Assembly (NCBI RefSeq): GCF_032854445.1
Contig: NC_088303.1
Coordinates: 23,009,501-23,073,500 of the forward strand
Length of the DNA: 64,000 bases
Reading direction: 5' to 3'
Origin: Liolophura sinensis
Taxonomy: Eukaryota > Mollusca > Polyplacophora > Chitonida > Chitonidae
The translations under genes were made by a program, and so were the position numbers. Shown here one piece after another: positions 21,201 to 30,129 of the stretch (within the stretch, counting starts at the first letter, position 1; each line of letters opens with the position of its first letter). The notes beneath the pieces are model-generated. The model was not told the origin of the DNA. It saw nothing but the letters and a program-made list of their open reading frames with translations, and ran no database searches.

Positions 21201-23618
21201 AAGTTAGCATTATATACAGAGTTCTAAGCGCTAGTTACCTCTGGAATGTAGGTGGGTTTAAAACTGGCGAAGTCTGTGAGCAGCACCCAGTTCCAGCTGG
21301 TAATCATCACATTCTCAGACTTGATGTCTCCATGATATACCTACAAACAGACCACTGCATTAGAAAAACCTTCAAACAGAGGGATAGATAACTGTTAACT
21401 GACTAGTATTATTTGCTTTAGTACTATTCGACTGTTCTGATTCTATGGTTTCTTTACCTCTGTTGCTATGCAAGCCTGTGTAAGCCTAAGTTAGAGGTTT
21501 TCAAACATATTTTCAAATAACTGTATCAACAAAGCTTCAGATAATGTTTAGAAAATTTTGCACATTATCCCGAATCATACCTGCAACATAAAGAATTACA
21601 CTGGAGCCTGTCTTCTGACCCTGTTCTGATTCTCATCAGATCACATGCTGGCTTAAACTCCTATAAATCAAACTAACTGGCTTACGGAAGTAAAATTGCA
21701 GTGCTGCCAGCCAGCTGAAAACAGTTTGGCTTTTAGAAGATTCCCTTTGACGCACCTTGAGTTTATGACTTTGGTTAAGAGCACAGAGTAGCTGGAAGGC
21801 TATCCATTTCTTCTCCACCAGGTTAAGGAAAGGCCTTGTGCTAATTCTGTCGTATAAACTATCCTTGACAAACTGACGGAACAACAACGCAGCTTTGTCC
21901 AAGTGCTGTAATGAGGCAGGAGAGATGACAATCACAAAGTGATATACATATATATTGAAATATCTTAACTAAATCAGGATTTGTTTATTGCTTTTAATGT
22001 CTTTTCAATGTTATACTCAAGAAATTTTCAGTTATACGATATTGGTCAGTTTTATAAGTAAAGGAAACCAGAGTGCCGGAGGGAGTCACCAACTTTGGCA
22101 AATTATCAAGAAACATGTGACATCACTGGTCACTAGCAAGAATAAGACTGTGCAAATGCCCACTGAGGTCTGCCTGTCTGTTGGCAACTTATTATGACCA
22201 AGAACCACAAACATTTATAGTAGGGAGAAATCTAAAAATTCTCAATCCAAGGCTGGGAATAAACTTGTCATAGAGCAGTTAACAGTACAGCAGCTTACCC
22301 TTGAGCCACATCACACTCCTCATTAAATCAGAGCGTCTACATGTATAGTAAACAACGCAAACTTCTGAAAATATGAGTACATTTCTAGACGCAAATAAAT
22401 GATTACTTCTGGTGCTGGAAACACTGGTATGTCCAACATTCTAAACTAGTAAAATAACGTCTTTCTCCAGGCTGCCTTACAGATTTTGTTGTGTACTTGG
22501 ATAGGAATGAATATATTCCTATACCATAAACGGATGAATGTAAATCTTTCCATACTGTGGTCAGCAAAATTACAAATACATGGCACATAACAAAGTTTCT
22601 CTCTTACCAGTGCCATCTGGAAGGGGAGACAATTTGATGCTCCTTGAAGGCGAGAGCGTAACTCTGAAAAAATACAAAGGAATTATTATGCGATGCATAG
22701 GAGTACATTGTCTATATTTTCAAACATCCCATTAATTTAATGATTCAAACAGAGACATTTGACAATATTATGTAAATACTATTTTATTAACAGATATTTT
22801 CCAAATGTATAAATGTGGACAAAAAAACAAGTGCATGTAAATGAGAGAACATCCATAGGAAGATACATGTACGAATACCTTCCAGTTTGTCTTTGTGTGA
22901 TGCGAGAGGCAAAGAGGGGTCATGTATGACAAACACCTTCACAACCATGTGGCCTTCCTTCCCCTTAGCTCGAGCAACTTTGAAAAACCTGGTACTCCCC
23001 AAACTATCACAAAATGAAACAGCATCAAAGCAATGTAAACATGAGCACTGGCAGGAGCTGTTTATAATGGTACACAGGATTAAAAGAAAACACTCAACTT
23101 TAGACATGGAGTATATTTGAAAGTATGTCAAAACACAAGTGAAACACTCTCGCCTGGCATTGTCCATTGTCCTGTGTAAATCAGTTAAAATATTATAAAA
23201 TATAATCTTCATGACAAAGTTTAATGACAATTTTAACTGGCAAGGTTATAAGTTTTATTATTAAGAGAGAAGTGCATGAAATGCATGTATAATTCCAAAT
23301 AGACATAGGTAAGTGTAATTCTACTGTGAGAATAAACAGATATAAAACAAAAGTACAGAGTGTTGAGAACAAAGTCCTATGTGGAACTCTAATGATGATT
23401 TTTTCCTGGCAATTAATGAGCCAGGTACACAAAATAAAGGCATTGCCTTCACATTGAATATTTACATCAGAACATCAACAACAGATGTAAGAATGATTAT
23501 TTGGAGTTGACTTAAGGTAGACCAACCTGCCATCATATTCACAGTCTGACACTTCAGTGAGGTATTGTTCCACAGGCTGAATCTGGGATGGGGCAATCCC
23601 TGTTAACTGGTTACCCAT
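1..23618 (-). CDS. PIK3R4: PIK3R4/VPS15, phosphoinositide 3-kinase regulatory subunit 4 (29 exons, 3' end outside window)
   Basis: The gene encodes the myristoylated scaffold kinase of the class III PI3-kinase complexes (with VPS34, Beclin-1 and ATG14 or UVRAG), which make PI3P for autophagy and endosomal sorting. The coding sequence starts at ATG 23616-23618 with [20 protein letters not shown], matching the family N terminus including the myristoylated Gly2. Twenty-nine exons joined at GT-AG sites with consistent phase give 3295 nt, about 1098 residues. The family is about 1360 residues, so roughly the last 260 residues (remaining WD40 repeats) lie beyond base 1. Domain order is kinase, HEAT, linker, WD40, as in human VPS15. 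Exon coordinates are in the four block entries. The 5' UTR probably begins further upstream after a non-coding exon that I could not place. Introns carry many tandem arrays, SINEs and a copia-like element. Identification is by recognised sequence similarity, not a search. Confidence 0.96.
128..1935 (-). CDS. PIK3R4: PIK3R4 exons 26-29: start of the WD40 propeller
   Basis: Exons: 1746-1935, 1112-1242, 544-628, 128-231. Exon 26 encodes [20 protein letters not shown], the family signature just before the propeller. Exon 27 encodes [20 protein letters not shown], a classic WD repeat with the terminal WD dipeptide. Exon 28 has [14 protein letters not shown] and exon 29 has [15 protein letters not shown]. 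Phases are 2, 1, 2 and 1 at successive ends. The remaining WD repeats must lie to the left of base 1. Confidence 0.93.
812..1000 (+). repeat. dispersed repeat family D, copy in PIK3R4 intron 27
   Basis: CCGCCATTGAAGTATTATAT, then CAGACATGACACC, CAGTCACATTATAC and GTTTCCTTGCT, in the same order as the copies at 55 kb and (reversed) 40.7 kb. Confidence 0.78.
2329..7753 (-). CDS. PIK3R4: PIK3R4 exons 22-25: low-complexity linker between HEAT and WD40
   Basis: Exons: 7710-7753, 6989-7114, 6291-6336, 2329-2560 (about residues 780-928). The linker is charged and serine-rich and is less conserved than the domains. The family-typical EWKSMFGS occurs at the start of exon 25. Exon 23 has five tandem candidate donors; only the first (exon ending at 6989) keeps the frame, because the next codon into the array is TAG. 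The 3' end of exon 25 was set at the GTAAGA donor (last exon base 2329) because it alone joins exon 26 in phase with a strong donor. Intron 24, between 2560 and 6291, holds the copia-like insertion and an 18-bp array. Confidence 0.88.
2684..3465. repeat. 18-bp tandem array in PIK3R4 intron 24
   Basis: About 43 copies of an 18-bp unit of the type ATCAGACCAGAATATGCT lie 120 bp upstream (transcript sense) of exon 25. Because 18 is a multiple of three, long open frames appear on both strands, including one of 337 codons on the plus strand. They are repeat artefacts. Confidence 0.93.
3583..3681 (-). mobile_element. SINE fragment interrupted by the copia-like element
   Basis: The stretch matches the reverse complement of the SINE tail (TTATTT, then a TTTTCTGCCGCACTCAAGAG core). 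It stops at CCCAG, where the LTR begins, and resumes at 5975-6000 with GACCATCCACAGG. This makes the SINE older than the LTR insertion. Confidence 0.75.
3682..3703 (+). repeat. 5' LTR remnant
   Basis: The 22 bp starting TGTTAACTTACTGTGTACAG match the first 22 bp of the 3' LTR at 5778 with one mismatch. The rest of the left LTR and the primer-binding site are missing. Confidence 0.8.
3781..5489 (+). pseudogene. copia-like gag-protease-integrase remnant
   Basis: A gag-like segment ([20 protein letters not shown]) starts at 3781. A frameshift and deletion near 3930-3985 separate it from [21 protein letters not shown]2CX4HX4C zinc knuckle is at 4168-4209. A protease-like VIDTACT motif is near 4349. 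Integrase pieces run from about 4785, including a D-N-S-G-E-F stretch near 4965 and [13 protein letters not shown] near 5055, then a C-terminal piece with [11 protein letters not shown] near 5435. Stops and frameshifts break every domain. RT and RNase H are absent. Confidence 0.85.
5778..5969 (+). repeat. 3' LTR (192 bp)
   Basis: It begins TGTTAAGTTACTG and ends TTGAACA, followed by the target duplication CCCAG. It is preceded by a purine-rich GCGGGGTAG stretch, plausible as the polypurine tract. Confidence 0.8.
6459..6710 (-). mobile_element. tRNA-derived SINE, near full length, PIK3R4 intron 23
   Basis: The reverse complement carries the tRNA-like head, a B-box-like GAGTTCAAATCC near 6648, the conserved core and the TATTTATTTGATTGGTGTTTTA tail (plus-strand sense). 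It is more diverged than the young copies at 43, 55 and 62 kb. Confidence 0.82.
6831..7026 (-). repeat. 39/40-bp array carrying five copies of the exon 23 3' end and donor
   Basis: Five tandem units each contain the exon-end sequence AAGGAAACC...CAG followed by GTAGGT or GTATGT. The last exon-side bases are 6989, 6950, 6910, 6870 and 6831. Only the one at 6989 preserves the PIK3R4 frame. Confidence 0.92.
8136..18391 (-). CDS. PIK3R4: PIK3R4 exons 9-21: HEAT-repeat solenoid
   Basis: Exons: 18271-18391, 17372-17467, 16178-16272, 14663-14702, 13887-13969, 13318-13399, 12590-12737, 12021-12067, 11165-11266, 9826-9960, 8860-8997, 8330-8506, 8136-8192 (about residues 339-779). They encode the helical repeats that bridge the kinase and WD40 ends of VPS15. 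Recognisable family stretches include [20 protein letters not shown] in exon 17, [17 protein letters not shown] in exon 19 and [15 protein letters not shown] in exon 21. All phases join without a break. Exon 12 is only 40 nt and exon 16 only 47 nt. Junctions of exons 9, 14, 15 and 18 adjoin tandem arrays that copy the splice site. Confidence 0.94.
9129..9183 (-). mobile_element. truncated SINE tail
   Basis: ATTTATTTATTTC, then TTTTATGCCGTACTCAAGAA, matches the SINE 3' region; the head is missing. Confidence 0.65.
9185..9825 (-). repeat. about 41-bp tandem array running up to the exon 18 donor
   Basis: Roughly 15 degenerate units of a 40-43-bp motif end against exon 18. The transcript-sense donor GTAAGATTAC occurs intact at 9816-9825 (genuine), 9732-9741 and 9198-9207. 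In most units it has drifted to TATAAAGATTAC. Confidence 0.88.
11602..11806. repeat. 22-bp tandem array, PIK3R4 intron 16
   Basis: About nine copies of GAGATCACATCCTATACGG-type units differ at one or two positions. Confidence 0.93.
12722..13025 (-). repeat. 46-52-bp array including the exon 15 acceptor
   Basis: Five units start CTACAT... on the plus strand. The first overlaps the opening 16 nt of exon 15 and its acceptor. The other four lie in the intron, and each keeps a CAG at or near the acceptor position. Confidence 0.85.
13030..13325 (-). repeat. degenerate array around the exon 14 donor
   Basis: In transcript sense, several CCAG/GTA-type donors follow the genuine one, separated by similar 40-60-bp spacers containing GACAGTGTTGACACAGTGCC. 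Confidence 0.7.
13430..13625 (-). mobile_element. SINE copy, PIK3R4 intron 13
   Basis: It retains the tail (TTATTTGAATCGTATTTTAT), the core with CAACATTATGGTAGGAAG and the B-box region (TTGAACTCACAGCC). The extreme tRNA-like end is degraded. Confidence 0.75.
14199..14325. mobile_element. MITE-like element with 16-bp terminal inverted repeats
   Basis: The left end GGCCCAGTTTCACAAA (14199-14214) and the right end TTTGTGACACTGGGCC (14310-14325) are inverted copies with one mismatch. The 127-bp body has no coding potential. Confidence 0.65.
15182..15229. repeat. (TA)n microsatellite
   Basis: Uninterrupted TA dinucleotide run of about 24 repeats in PIK3R4 intron 11. Confidence 0.97.
16886..17325. 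repeat. 75-bp minisatellite, PIK3R4 intron 10
   Basis: Copies start at 16886, 16961, 17036, 17111, 17186 and 17261, exactly 75 bp apart, with very few differences. The array ends about 45 bp from exon 10. The unit is 25 codons long and open on both strands, giving repeat-derived open frames that are unlikely to be genes. Confidence 0.96.
18392..18640 (-). repeat. about 49-bp array next to the exon 9 acceptor
   Basis: Repeats of GTGAAACATCATGAATAGAC with CAAATGTAACAA spacers continue from the exon 9 acceptor outward. In transcript sense one unit retains an acceptor-like AACAG. Confidence 0.75.
18730..18899 (-). mobile_element. SINE copy, PIK3R4 intron 8
   Basis: The tail and core are clear (CAGCGGCCAGCATTATGGTG); the tRNA-like head is deleted. 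Confidence 0.78.
19369..23618 (-). CDS. PIK3R4: PIK3R4 exons 1-8: N-myristoylation site and kinase domain
   Basis: Exons in transcript order: 23527-23618, 22879-23003, 22608-22663, 21756-21905, 21239-21340, 20383-20573, 20025-20151, 19369-19541 (residues 1-338). Exon 2 encodes [20 protein letters not shown], the degenerate nucleotide-binding lobe with the beta-3 lysine region. Exon 5 holds the catalytic loop HGDIKSEN (His144, Asp146, Lys148, Asn151). The metal-binding motif is DFA (Asp164-Ala166) instead of DFG, as is typical of VPS15. Exon 6 has the APE-type motif in CYIAPERF. For exon 8, a downstream donor (GTGAGAG after GTGGTAAG) keeps phase with exon 9, whereas the nearer GTAAGG would shift frame. 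VPS15 kinases are usually regarded as weak or atypical kinases. Confidence 0.95.
21030..21260 (-). repeat. three-copy array carrying the exon 5 donor junction
   Basis: GGTTACCTCTGGAATG-type segments begin near 21042, 21143 and 21232 (the genuine junction reads AGTTACCTCTGG). Each copy includes 15-30 bp matching the 3' end of exon 5 and its donor; the spacers also repeat. Confidence 0.85.
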
Positions 23619-24000
23619 GGTGACTCAACAGTTGCACTCTATCCGAAATGAAGGGTCAGTTTCATGTATACTCCATCATCTACAATGGAAAACAGTGAAT
23701 GTACTTATACATATTATCTGATATTTAGTTTGAAGGAAGTAATGTAGATAGCATAAATTTATTGTATATGCTTTTATTATCAGAATGGAGGGCCCCGCAA
23801 AAGAAGAAATTTTGGCCAACATAGGGTTCAGGGATGAGACAGACTATGGAATGGAAAAGTTGAAATTATGCATCACACAACATATAATTTTGTCATTTTT
23901 AGCATTTCTAAATTAAATTCAGAATATTCTTCTCAGGCATTTCTTGTATAAATAAAGAGAAATTGCTTCAAAAAAACCCCAAAAAACCAAATCTAATGGC

Positions 24001-24041
24001 TGGGGGTGGGGTCGGGGGTGGGTGGGGGTTTGGGGGGGGGG
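24001..24041 (+). repeat. G-rich tract with quadruplex potential
   Basis: Six runs of three or more G in 41 bp, the last of ten, lie about 390 bp upstream of the PIK3R4 start codon on the strand opposite to the gene. Confidence 0.8.
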
Positions 24042-24627
24042 AATAACAGCACAAATTAACATTTACATGCTGCTTCAAAATTGTTTAATATCTAAATATC
24101 TTTCCCCTGCAGACAAATTCATAACACAAAATGCGAAAACTAGAGGTAATTGACATAGATAAACTGATACTAATTGGAAAATGGTGGAAAACTGTACATG
24201 TCTGGAGGGTGTTTGCGATCTGGAACTAGTCAAATATTTGACACTTTCAAGACGTCAGATTGAAACAGTGGTGCTTTGCTATGATGCATTAAAAGGGTGA
24301 TGCGGAAAAATGCCCTCTTTGGCTTTACTTCCGTAAAAAAAATTAATGATTATTTGGATGATATCCTGGGCACATCATTGCGTGATGTTGTTCAGAGGTA
24401 GGTAGTTTTCCCCCAGCTACAATAGTCTGGGAGATGTGACTCTCTGTCAAATCCGAAATATAAATCATAGTCATATTGTATAAGACTAGCCTTATTAACG
24501 ATATAATGACAAGCCCTTGGCCGTACGTGATCAGGACACTTCATACCCAAACTGTTTTGTACCAGGTTACCTAGTACCATAGTTATTCCATGCCATAGTG
24601 CTCTCATACCGCAATCGTGTCGTACAA

Positions 24628-24770
24628 TAACTACTGTAAAGACATACTGTATGCAGTTATTTAACACTGATTATAAGCATGCCACAAGGATAACTAAATA
24701 ACTACTGTAAAGACATACTGTACGCAGTTATTTTACACTGATTATAAGCATGCCACAAAGATATCTAATA
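24628..24770. repeat. 71-bp tandem duplication
   Basis: TAACTACTGTAAAGACATAC begins at 24628 and again at 24699. The two copies differ at only a few positions. Confidence 0.9.
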
Positions 24771-26380
24771 TAATACATACGTTTTTCAGTCTTTTTTGAC
24801 AGATTGCAGTAACTCTGTCAACGATCTAGTCAGAACAAGGGTTATAGCCCTATTTCTGGTTAAGAAGGTTGAACACAACTTTGCAGTAGTCTCGACTTTG
24901 CACGTGTAATATATTTTTTTACCTGAGTTTAATACAAGAGTCTTTTTGACAGATTTTCTCATTTCTAGTTATGCTATGGATGTTGCAGCTTAGTTAACTT
25001 TAATGTACTCACGTGAAATATTAAAATGTGAACTCCTGAAATCTTGACACAGTTGTTTTTTTGTTTTTTTTTTTAATATTTTAACAATATTTTACATATC
25101 AGTACTGTTAATGGATTAATTAACCTCCCATGGATTGGTATTGTTAATCTGATTCCATTAACTGTGGTGTTAACTTGTGAGTTTATGTCCCTAACTAAAG
25201 TTATTTTAATATTTGACTTCAATGGATTAACCTTTGAATGTGTTGATAACTCAATTTCACTTAACTGCTCAGCTGTCAATGAGATTCTCCAATCATCTTT
25301 ATCTTATAAAACATATGAAGCATTAGTGCAATGCAAATTAAATCCTTCAGGCACAGGTTTCCAGTATACTGGTTTTTCCTGGATGGCGTGCGGTATAAGT
25401 TACAAATGCAACTAGTTGTTATTTCCCATATGTCATACAATGATGAAGTTCTAGAAAGCTTTCCAATAATCCCAGTATCACTGTAAAAGAAATACAATCA
25501 TAACACTAATGTACATATGTAAATAGACAATTTCACAATGTAAAACAAAAAAAAAAACCATGACCAATGAATGAATGTAAATGATTTAACAAAAGCTTCC
25601 ATGTTACTTCCATGTATTTAAAAAATGTCCAAGTCCTGGAGTTCCACTGGACTTAAGCAGATGGTCACCATCTTGGAAAGCAACTTTTCTGATGTAGACC
25701 TTCGATAACTCCCAAAATACTGCTTAAAATTCGACATGTTATACAGCGCTGAATAGAGAATTAAAAAGAAGTAATACTGGACAAAAACACAGTCATGAAC
25801 TGGTTTTGCATCTCTACTTGATGTAAAATCAGAATTGTGGTCAGTGTGTTGACGACTGGTTTTAGATGCCCGATAAAATCCACTAAATAAACATAAAATA
25901 CTTAAAAAAAAAATAAAAAAAATAACATGCTTAGAGAAACCTTCGGTAAATGTTAACTACGGAATTTCATATGAATAGAGATTATATACTAAGTATGATA
26001 CGAGGTAACTATGGCACGCGGTAACGTGGGACGAAGTTACTTGGGTACGAAGTGCACAACATCTACGCGTCTCCATTCACTCAAGACCCACCTTCTTTTG
26101 TCCAAATACAATGGGCCTGCAGCCGGAACGATAAAGTTGACTATACCCAGAAAACTCTTGGATCTTCACCATTCCCACATGGGTGAATGATACAATTTTA
26201 AAACGTTATCGGGTTCATCAAGATTACGTGTGATGCTGTTGTTGTAACTTGCTTAACTGAGTAATACGGGAGAACATTTTCTTGGTGCATTTGTCATTCT
26301 CTGTGATTAAGGTTACGTTATCTGGATATGTATTTACCTCGCTGTGGTTCAGAAGGCAGTCTTTCTAAAAACTCCCTATA

Positions 26381-29300
26381 ATGATTAAATCACACAGAAA
26401 ATGTGCGTCGTACGATGTTTTCGTCTGTCATTTGCCTCATTTGAGAGTCCGCCCCATTCAGCCGATAGAGGGCGCTGGTTTGGATGTGTTACACGCGCGC
26501 AGTGTTGACAATATAATCTCTGTCATCTGGAGACAGATTGAACGGCGTCTTCCGGTACGAAAACGTCAATATACAAGAAAACTTGTCTTGGTTCCACGGC
26601 ATCCTGTTGGAGGAAATCAGTTATACGAAATTCTGTTAAGTATTTATCTGTACTATAAGATTGTCAGCACTGAGCCATATCACGCCAGCAGACATTATTT
26701 TCACGTGATGAAAACATGCAGCGGTCGTAATTATAATATGTGATGGATATGGTGCAGCTGGGATCACCTAACGAAGGTCATTGAACGTCCGCAGGTATCG
26801 GACATCGGAATGTTAGGCCTTCCCTCCAAAGGTTTGTATCTCAATCAATGTGTTATGTCTGAGGCCGTGTTCGGCAGTATTCGAATGTCGATCGCTTGTT
26901 TTTTTGCATGAAGACAGGTCCCTATCGAATAGATCTCTTCACACCGGAGGCATATCAGTGCAAGCACATTATTTCTACTAGGTTACAGTGTACTCTACCA
27001 GCGATATCTGGTATAAGCATGACCACAACTGAATTCCTTAATTGGCAAGCAGGTGCAAAAAAACGAGTCTTTATGCCTGTAGAGGTCGTTCGTACTGCCA
27101 ATGGGCCTATCCCGGTATATATTTTTGATACTGGGTACATGCATATATATCTTGAATGTGGTAGGCATACATCGTTGCCTTTTACGATTTTCATTAAAAT
27201 CATAATTCTCATAACATGAACAGAATCGCATCCTATATGATTTGGCCTGTATATGATTGACAAACAGGCCCTAGCAAAACCACCGTGATCGTATTTACGT
27301 TTTAAAACCACACCATTCTATGAAAACGCAATAATACCGAAATAATAATTTGTATTATAGCCTAATTAGGAAGATTTTATTATAATTATTCATTAGGGAC
27401 ACTGTAACGACCTTGTTACGCTGCGTGTTGTAGTGCATAGAGGCCTAGGCCAATTGGTCCAAGGTTACAGCGTACATGTGCATGCGGCGGACGTTCAATC
27501 GATTTCAGTCTGACCCTCACCTAATGGAATCTCACAAACACTTGTCGTTAGCCATGCTTAATGGCAGTAAGACAAACTTGGTGTTGTTTTCCAGAGATGT
27601 CTTCTTCTAACTGCAAGACGAGCAACAAGGAGAATATGACAAAGGAAAGAATGGAAAATATTTCACGCTTGGCTGTTCGGAGTATCAGTTTCTGTGCAAG
27701 GCCTACTCAATAAATGGTCGGGCGATACGACGTAGACTGTCAGCTGTAATTCGAAAATAGAATAGAAAAATATGGCACATGAATAAGTTAAATTGTTTGG
27801 CTGTGTAGTGTACAATGCTTATCTCTGTCACGAATGAAAATGAAAAATTTCAGGTAACTTGCACTCCCCGAATAATAATAAGTCGTATTTGGAAACTATA
27901 ATTCAACTCATCTAAGTGCGTCGTTTTATGGATCAGAAATATTTTTCACTACAGGTACTGTTAATCTTTGAAGAGCATATTCTTGGATGAAGTTACTCTT
28001 CAAAAAGATCTCGGTTTTTCTGGCGTCAAACGAGCTCAGGCCAACTGCGTATGTCGGTTCTATGGTGAAAAGGGCTAACCAGAAAATAGGTGAATGGCCA
28101 GAATATTGTCTCAGAAGTCAAGATAGGAAAACTATTATTTCATTACGCCCCATCGACTGGAATATCCAAGCCCTACTTTGGAACCTGATGTGGTTCTTCG
28201 AGGACAAAGTTTTGTTTGGGGTCTTAAATGTACCAAAATCAAAGCCCAAACGGAGACTATAAATTATCTAGGCCAATAAAAGCAGATTTGTAGGAAACAT
28301 TCAAGTATTCGAGCCTCAATGGATAGAACTAATGCTCGATTGACCTATTTTCTCCAGCTCCTCAGAGATCACCAAGTTACTCTTATATCAGCTGTGTCAG
28401 CGTTCTTTCAAGAACGAACTCTCGTCAGTAATGTAGGTAGTCAGGAAGCCATGCAGTGAGCTTCCAGAGGTATTACCCAAAGCTACGTCTGTGACGCCCG
28501 TTGAAACACGTAGAAAGTGCAGGCCTAGAGAGGCCAAGGTACTAATCAACAGACTATACCAAGTAAGGCTTTGCCAGCTCGTTAACCAATGGTCATCATG
28601 AGTAAAGCCGTAACCCTTGGCAAATCACCCAGGAGCCTCTCACCAATGCGGTCGCTGCGAGTTCAAGTCCAGCTCATGCTAGCAACCTTTTGAATGTTGT
28701 GGGTTTTCCCCGAGTTCTGCCCGGTTTCCTCTCACCACAATTCTGGCCACCGCCATAAAAGCGACATATTCTTGAGTACGGTGTAAAACACCAGTGAAAA
28801 AAATAAACAAATTTAGCAATGCAGTATACTTGGGTGCGTATATAGGATAGGTAAAGCGGGTTAAGAAGCACTATGCGATCTCGTGATGCCCTGTAGCTTG
28901 GAAGGCAACAGAACACGCTTCATAAAATCCTAACTGCCCCTATATTTGTTTCGCTCCGTAACTCCTTGCTATGGCATGGTGACTTGGATGGCCTACACTG
29001 TACATCAGACGAAAAATTTACCATCAGGTGAAGTGTTAAGTAGCTTGATAAGTAAATCCTGGCGCCACAGCGACTGTCGTATTATAAGGCATATAGAAGC
29101 ACGAAATAAGTGAATGTGGCTGTACATGGCCTATGAATCTGTGAATTTGCGTGGACGTCACGCAATGTGCTGAAAGTGACTCAGTGACTAGGATTCCGAC
29201 AGATGTAAAGTTATATATGGTCAGGAAGCTTTTAGCTCCTTGAACGTACGGAAATCATATATCTGCTATTTGCTTTCCAGCATCGAAAGTCTCCTTAACT

Positions 29301-30129
29301 GGAGTGTCTTGCTGTGATCTTAAATCAATGGCGCCATTGGCACCTATACATACTTGCAAATATGGTCATATGTGTGTATTTCCAGACAGTATGCAAAGCT
29401 ACTCCTTGCATCCCATCAGTGAAGTGAAAGTTACACGGACGACTGTAAATGAAGGCGTTAAATTCAGCTTGCCTTAAAGATTGTATCACGTCATGTGTCG
29501 ATGTGCATTATTTCATGTAATGACATGCGTGGGTATCATATCATTTTACAACGATTCTGATAATTAGGCTGTATACATTGATCTGAAATAAATGGCTTTA
29601 CCTGCACGATTAGTAGTTATACCCTTCATGGCGATCGACAGCCACGTCGTGTATATGAACAGTGGCAACCAAAGTAGCTATTGAATCTTGGTGTTTAAAA
29701 CTGTTGACCGCTTCCTTCTCAGTTGAACGTTCATTTAGGTTGCCGGCTGACATGCGAATGTCTTTTTCGACACGTGGATTCTTCATTTTCTAGTGGGATC
29801 CCAATGAAAGGACTACACCAGAGCTATGGTGGCGGGGATGTAGTGTAATGTGTTGTAGATTATCATTCAGAATAAAACCTGGATATATTATACTCCTCGT
29901 TTTGAAAGCTATATACGCATTTATAGTTCTTGTATAAGTTGTATTGAAAGTTGAATTGGAAGGCATTCTTGGTCAAAAAATGTTTATGTATTCCCGCAAA
30001 ATGCGACCGTAAAAATATACCTGTATTAAGCAGATTGAGATTGAACAGATCAAGGTAAAATCCAGTCAAAGATAGCTTGAGCGATGTCTGGCATAAAAGG
30101 GCTAGACGCTCGCAAGTGATACCTTTTAC
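26381..30129. other. no supported gene
   Basis: Several open frames of 60-120 codons occur, for example at 26381-26743 and 27987-28262. None has a recognisable motif, flanking splice signals or company, and I see no reason to call them. One SINE copy lies within. Confidence 0.5.
28625..28811 (+). mobile_element. SINE copy lacking its 5' end and with an internal deletion
   Basis: It runs from CAGGAGCCTCTCACCAATGC through the B box GAGTTCAAGTCC to TTCTTGAGTACGGTGTAAAA. The A-box end and part of the core are missing. Confidence 0.85.

Larger units (their letters stand above)
23619..26380. other. upstream region of PIK3R4, no gene seen
   Basis: A TTGTAG/ATG junction near 23690 (transcript sense) may be the acceptor of the 5' UTR exon. 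I could not locate the first exon or promoter. The region holds a G-rich tract and a 71-bp tandem duplication; the rest is AT-rich, unassigned sequence. Confidence 0.5.

Noticed and set aside
21985..22200. possible SINE copy in PIK3R4 intron 3
   Set aside because: Only ATACTCAAGAAATTTTCAGT-like traces; too diverged to call.
26381..26743. 120-codon open frame
   Set aside because: No recognisable motif, splice partner or polyadenylation signal; composition like its surroundings.
27987..28262. 91-codon open frame
   Set aside because: No domain and no supporting signals.
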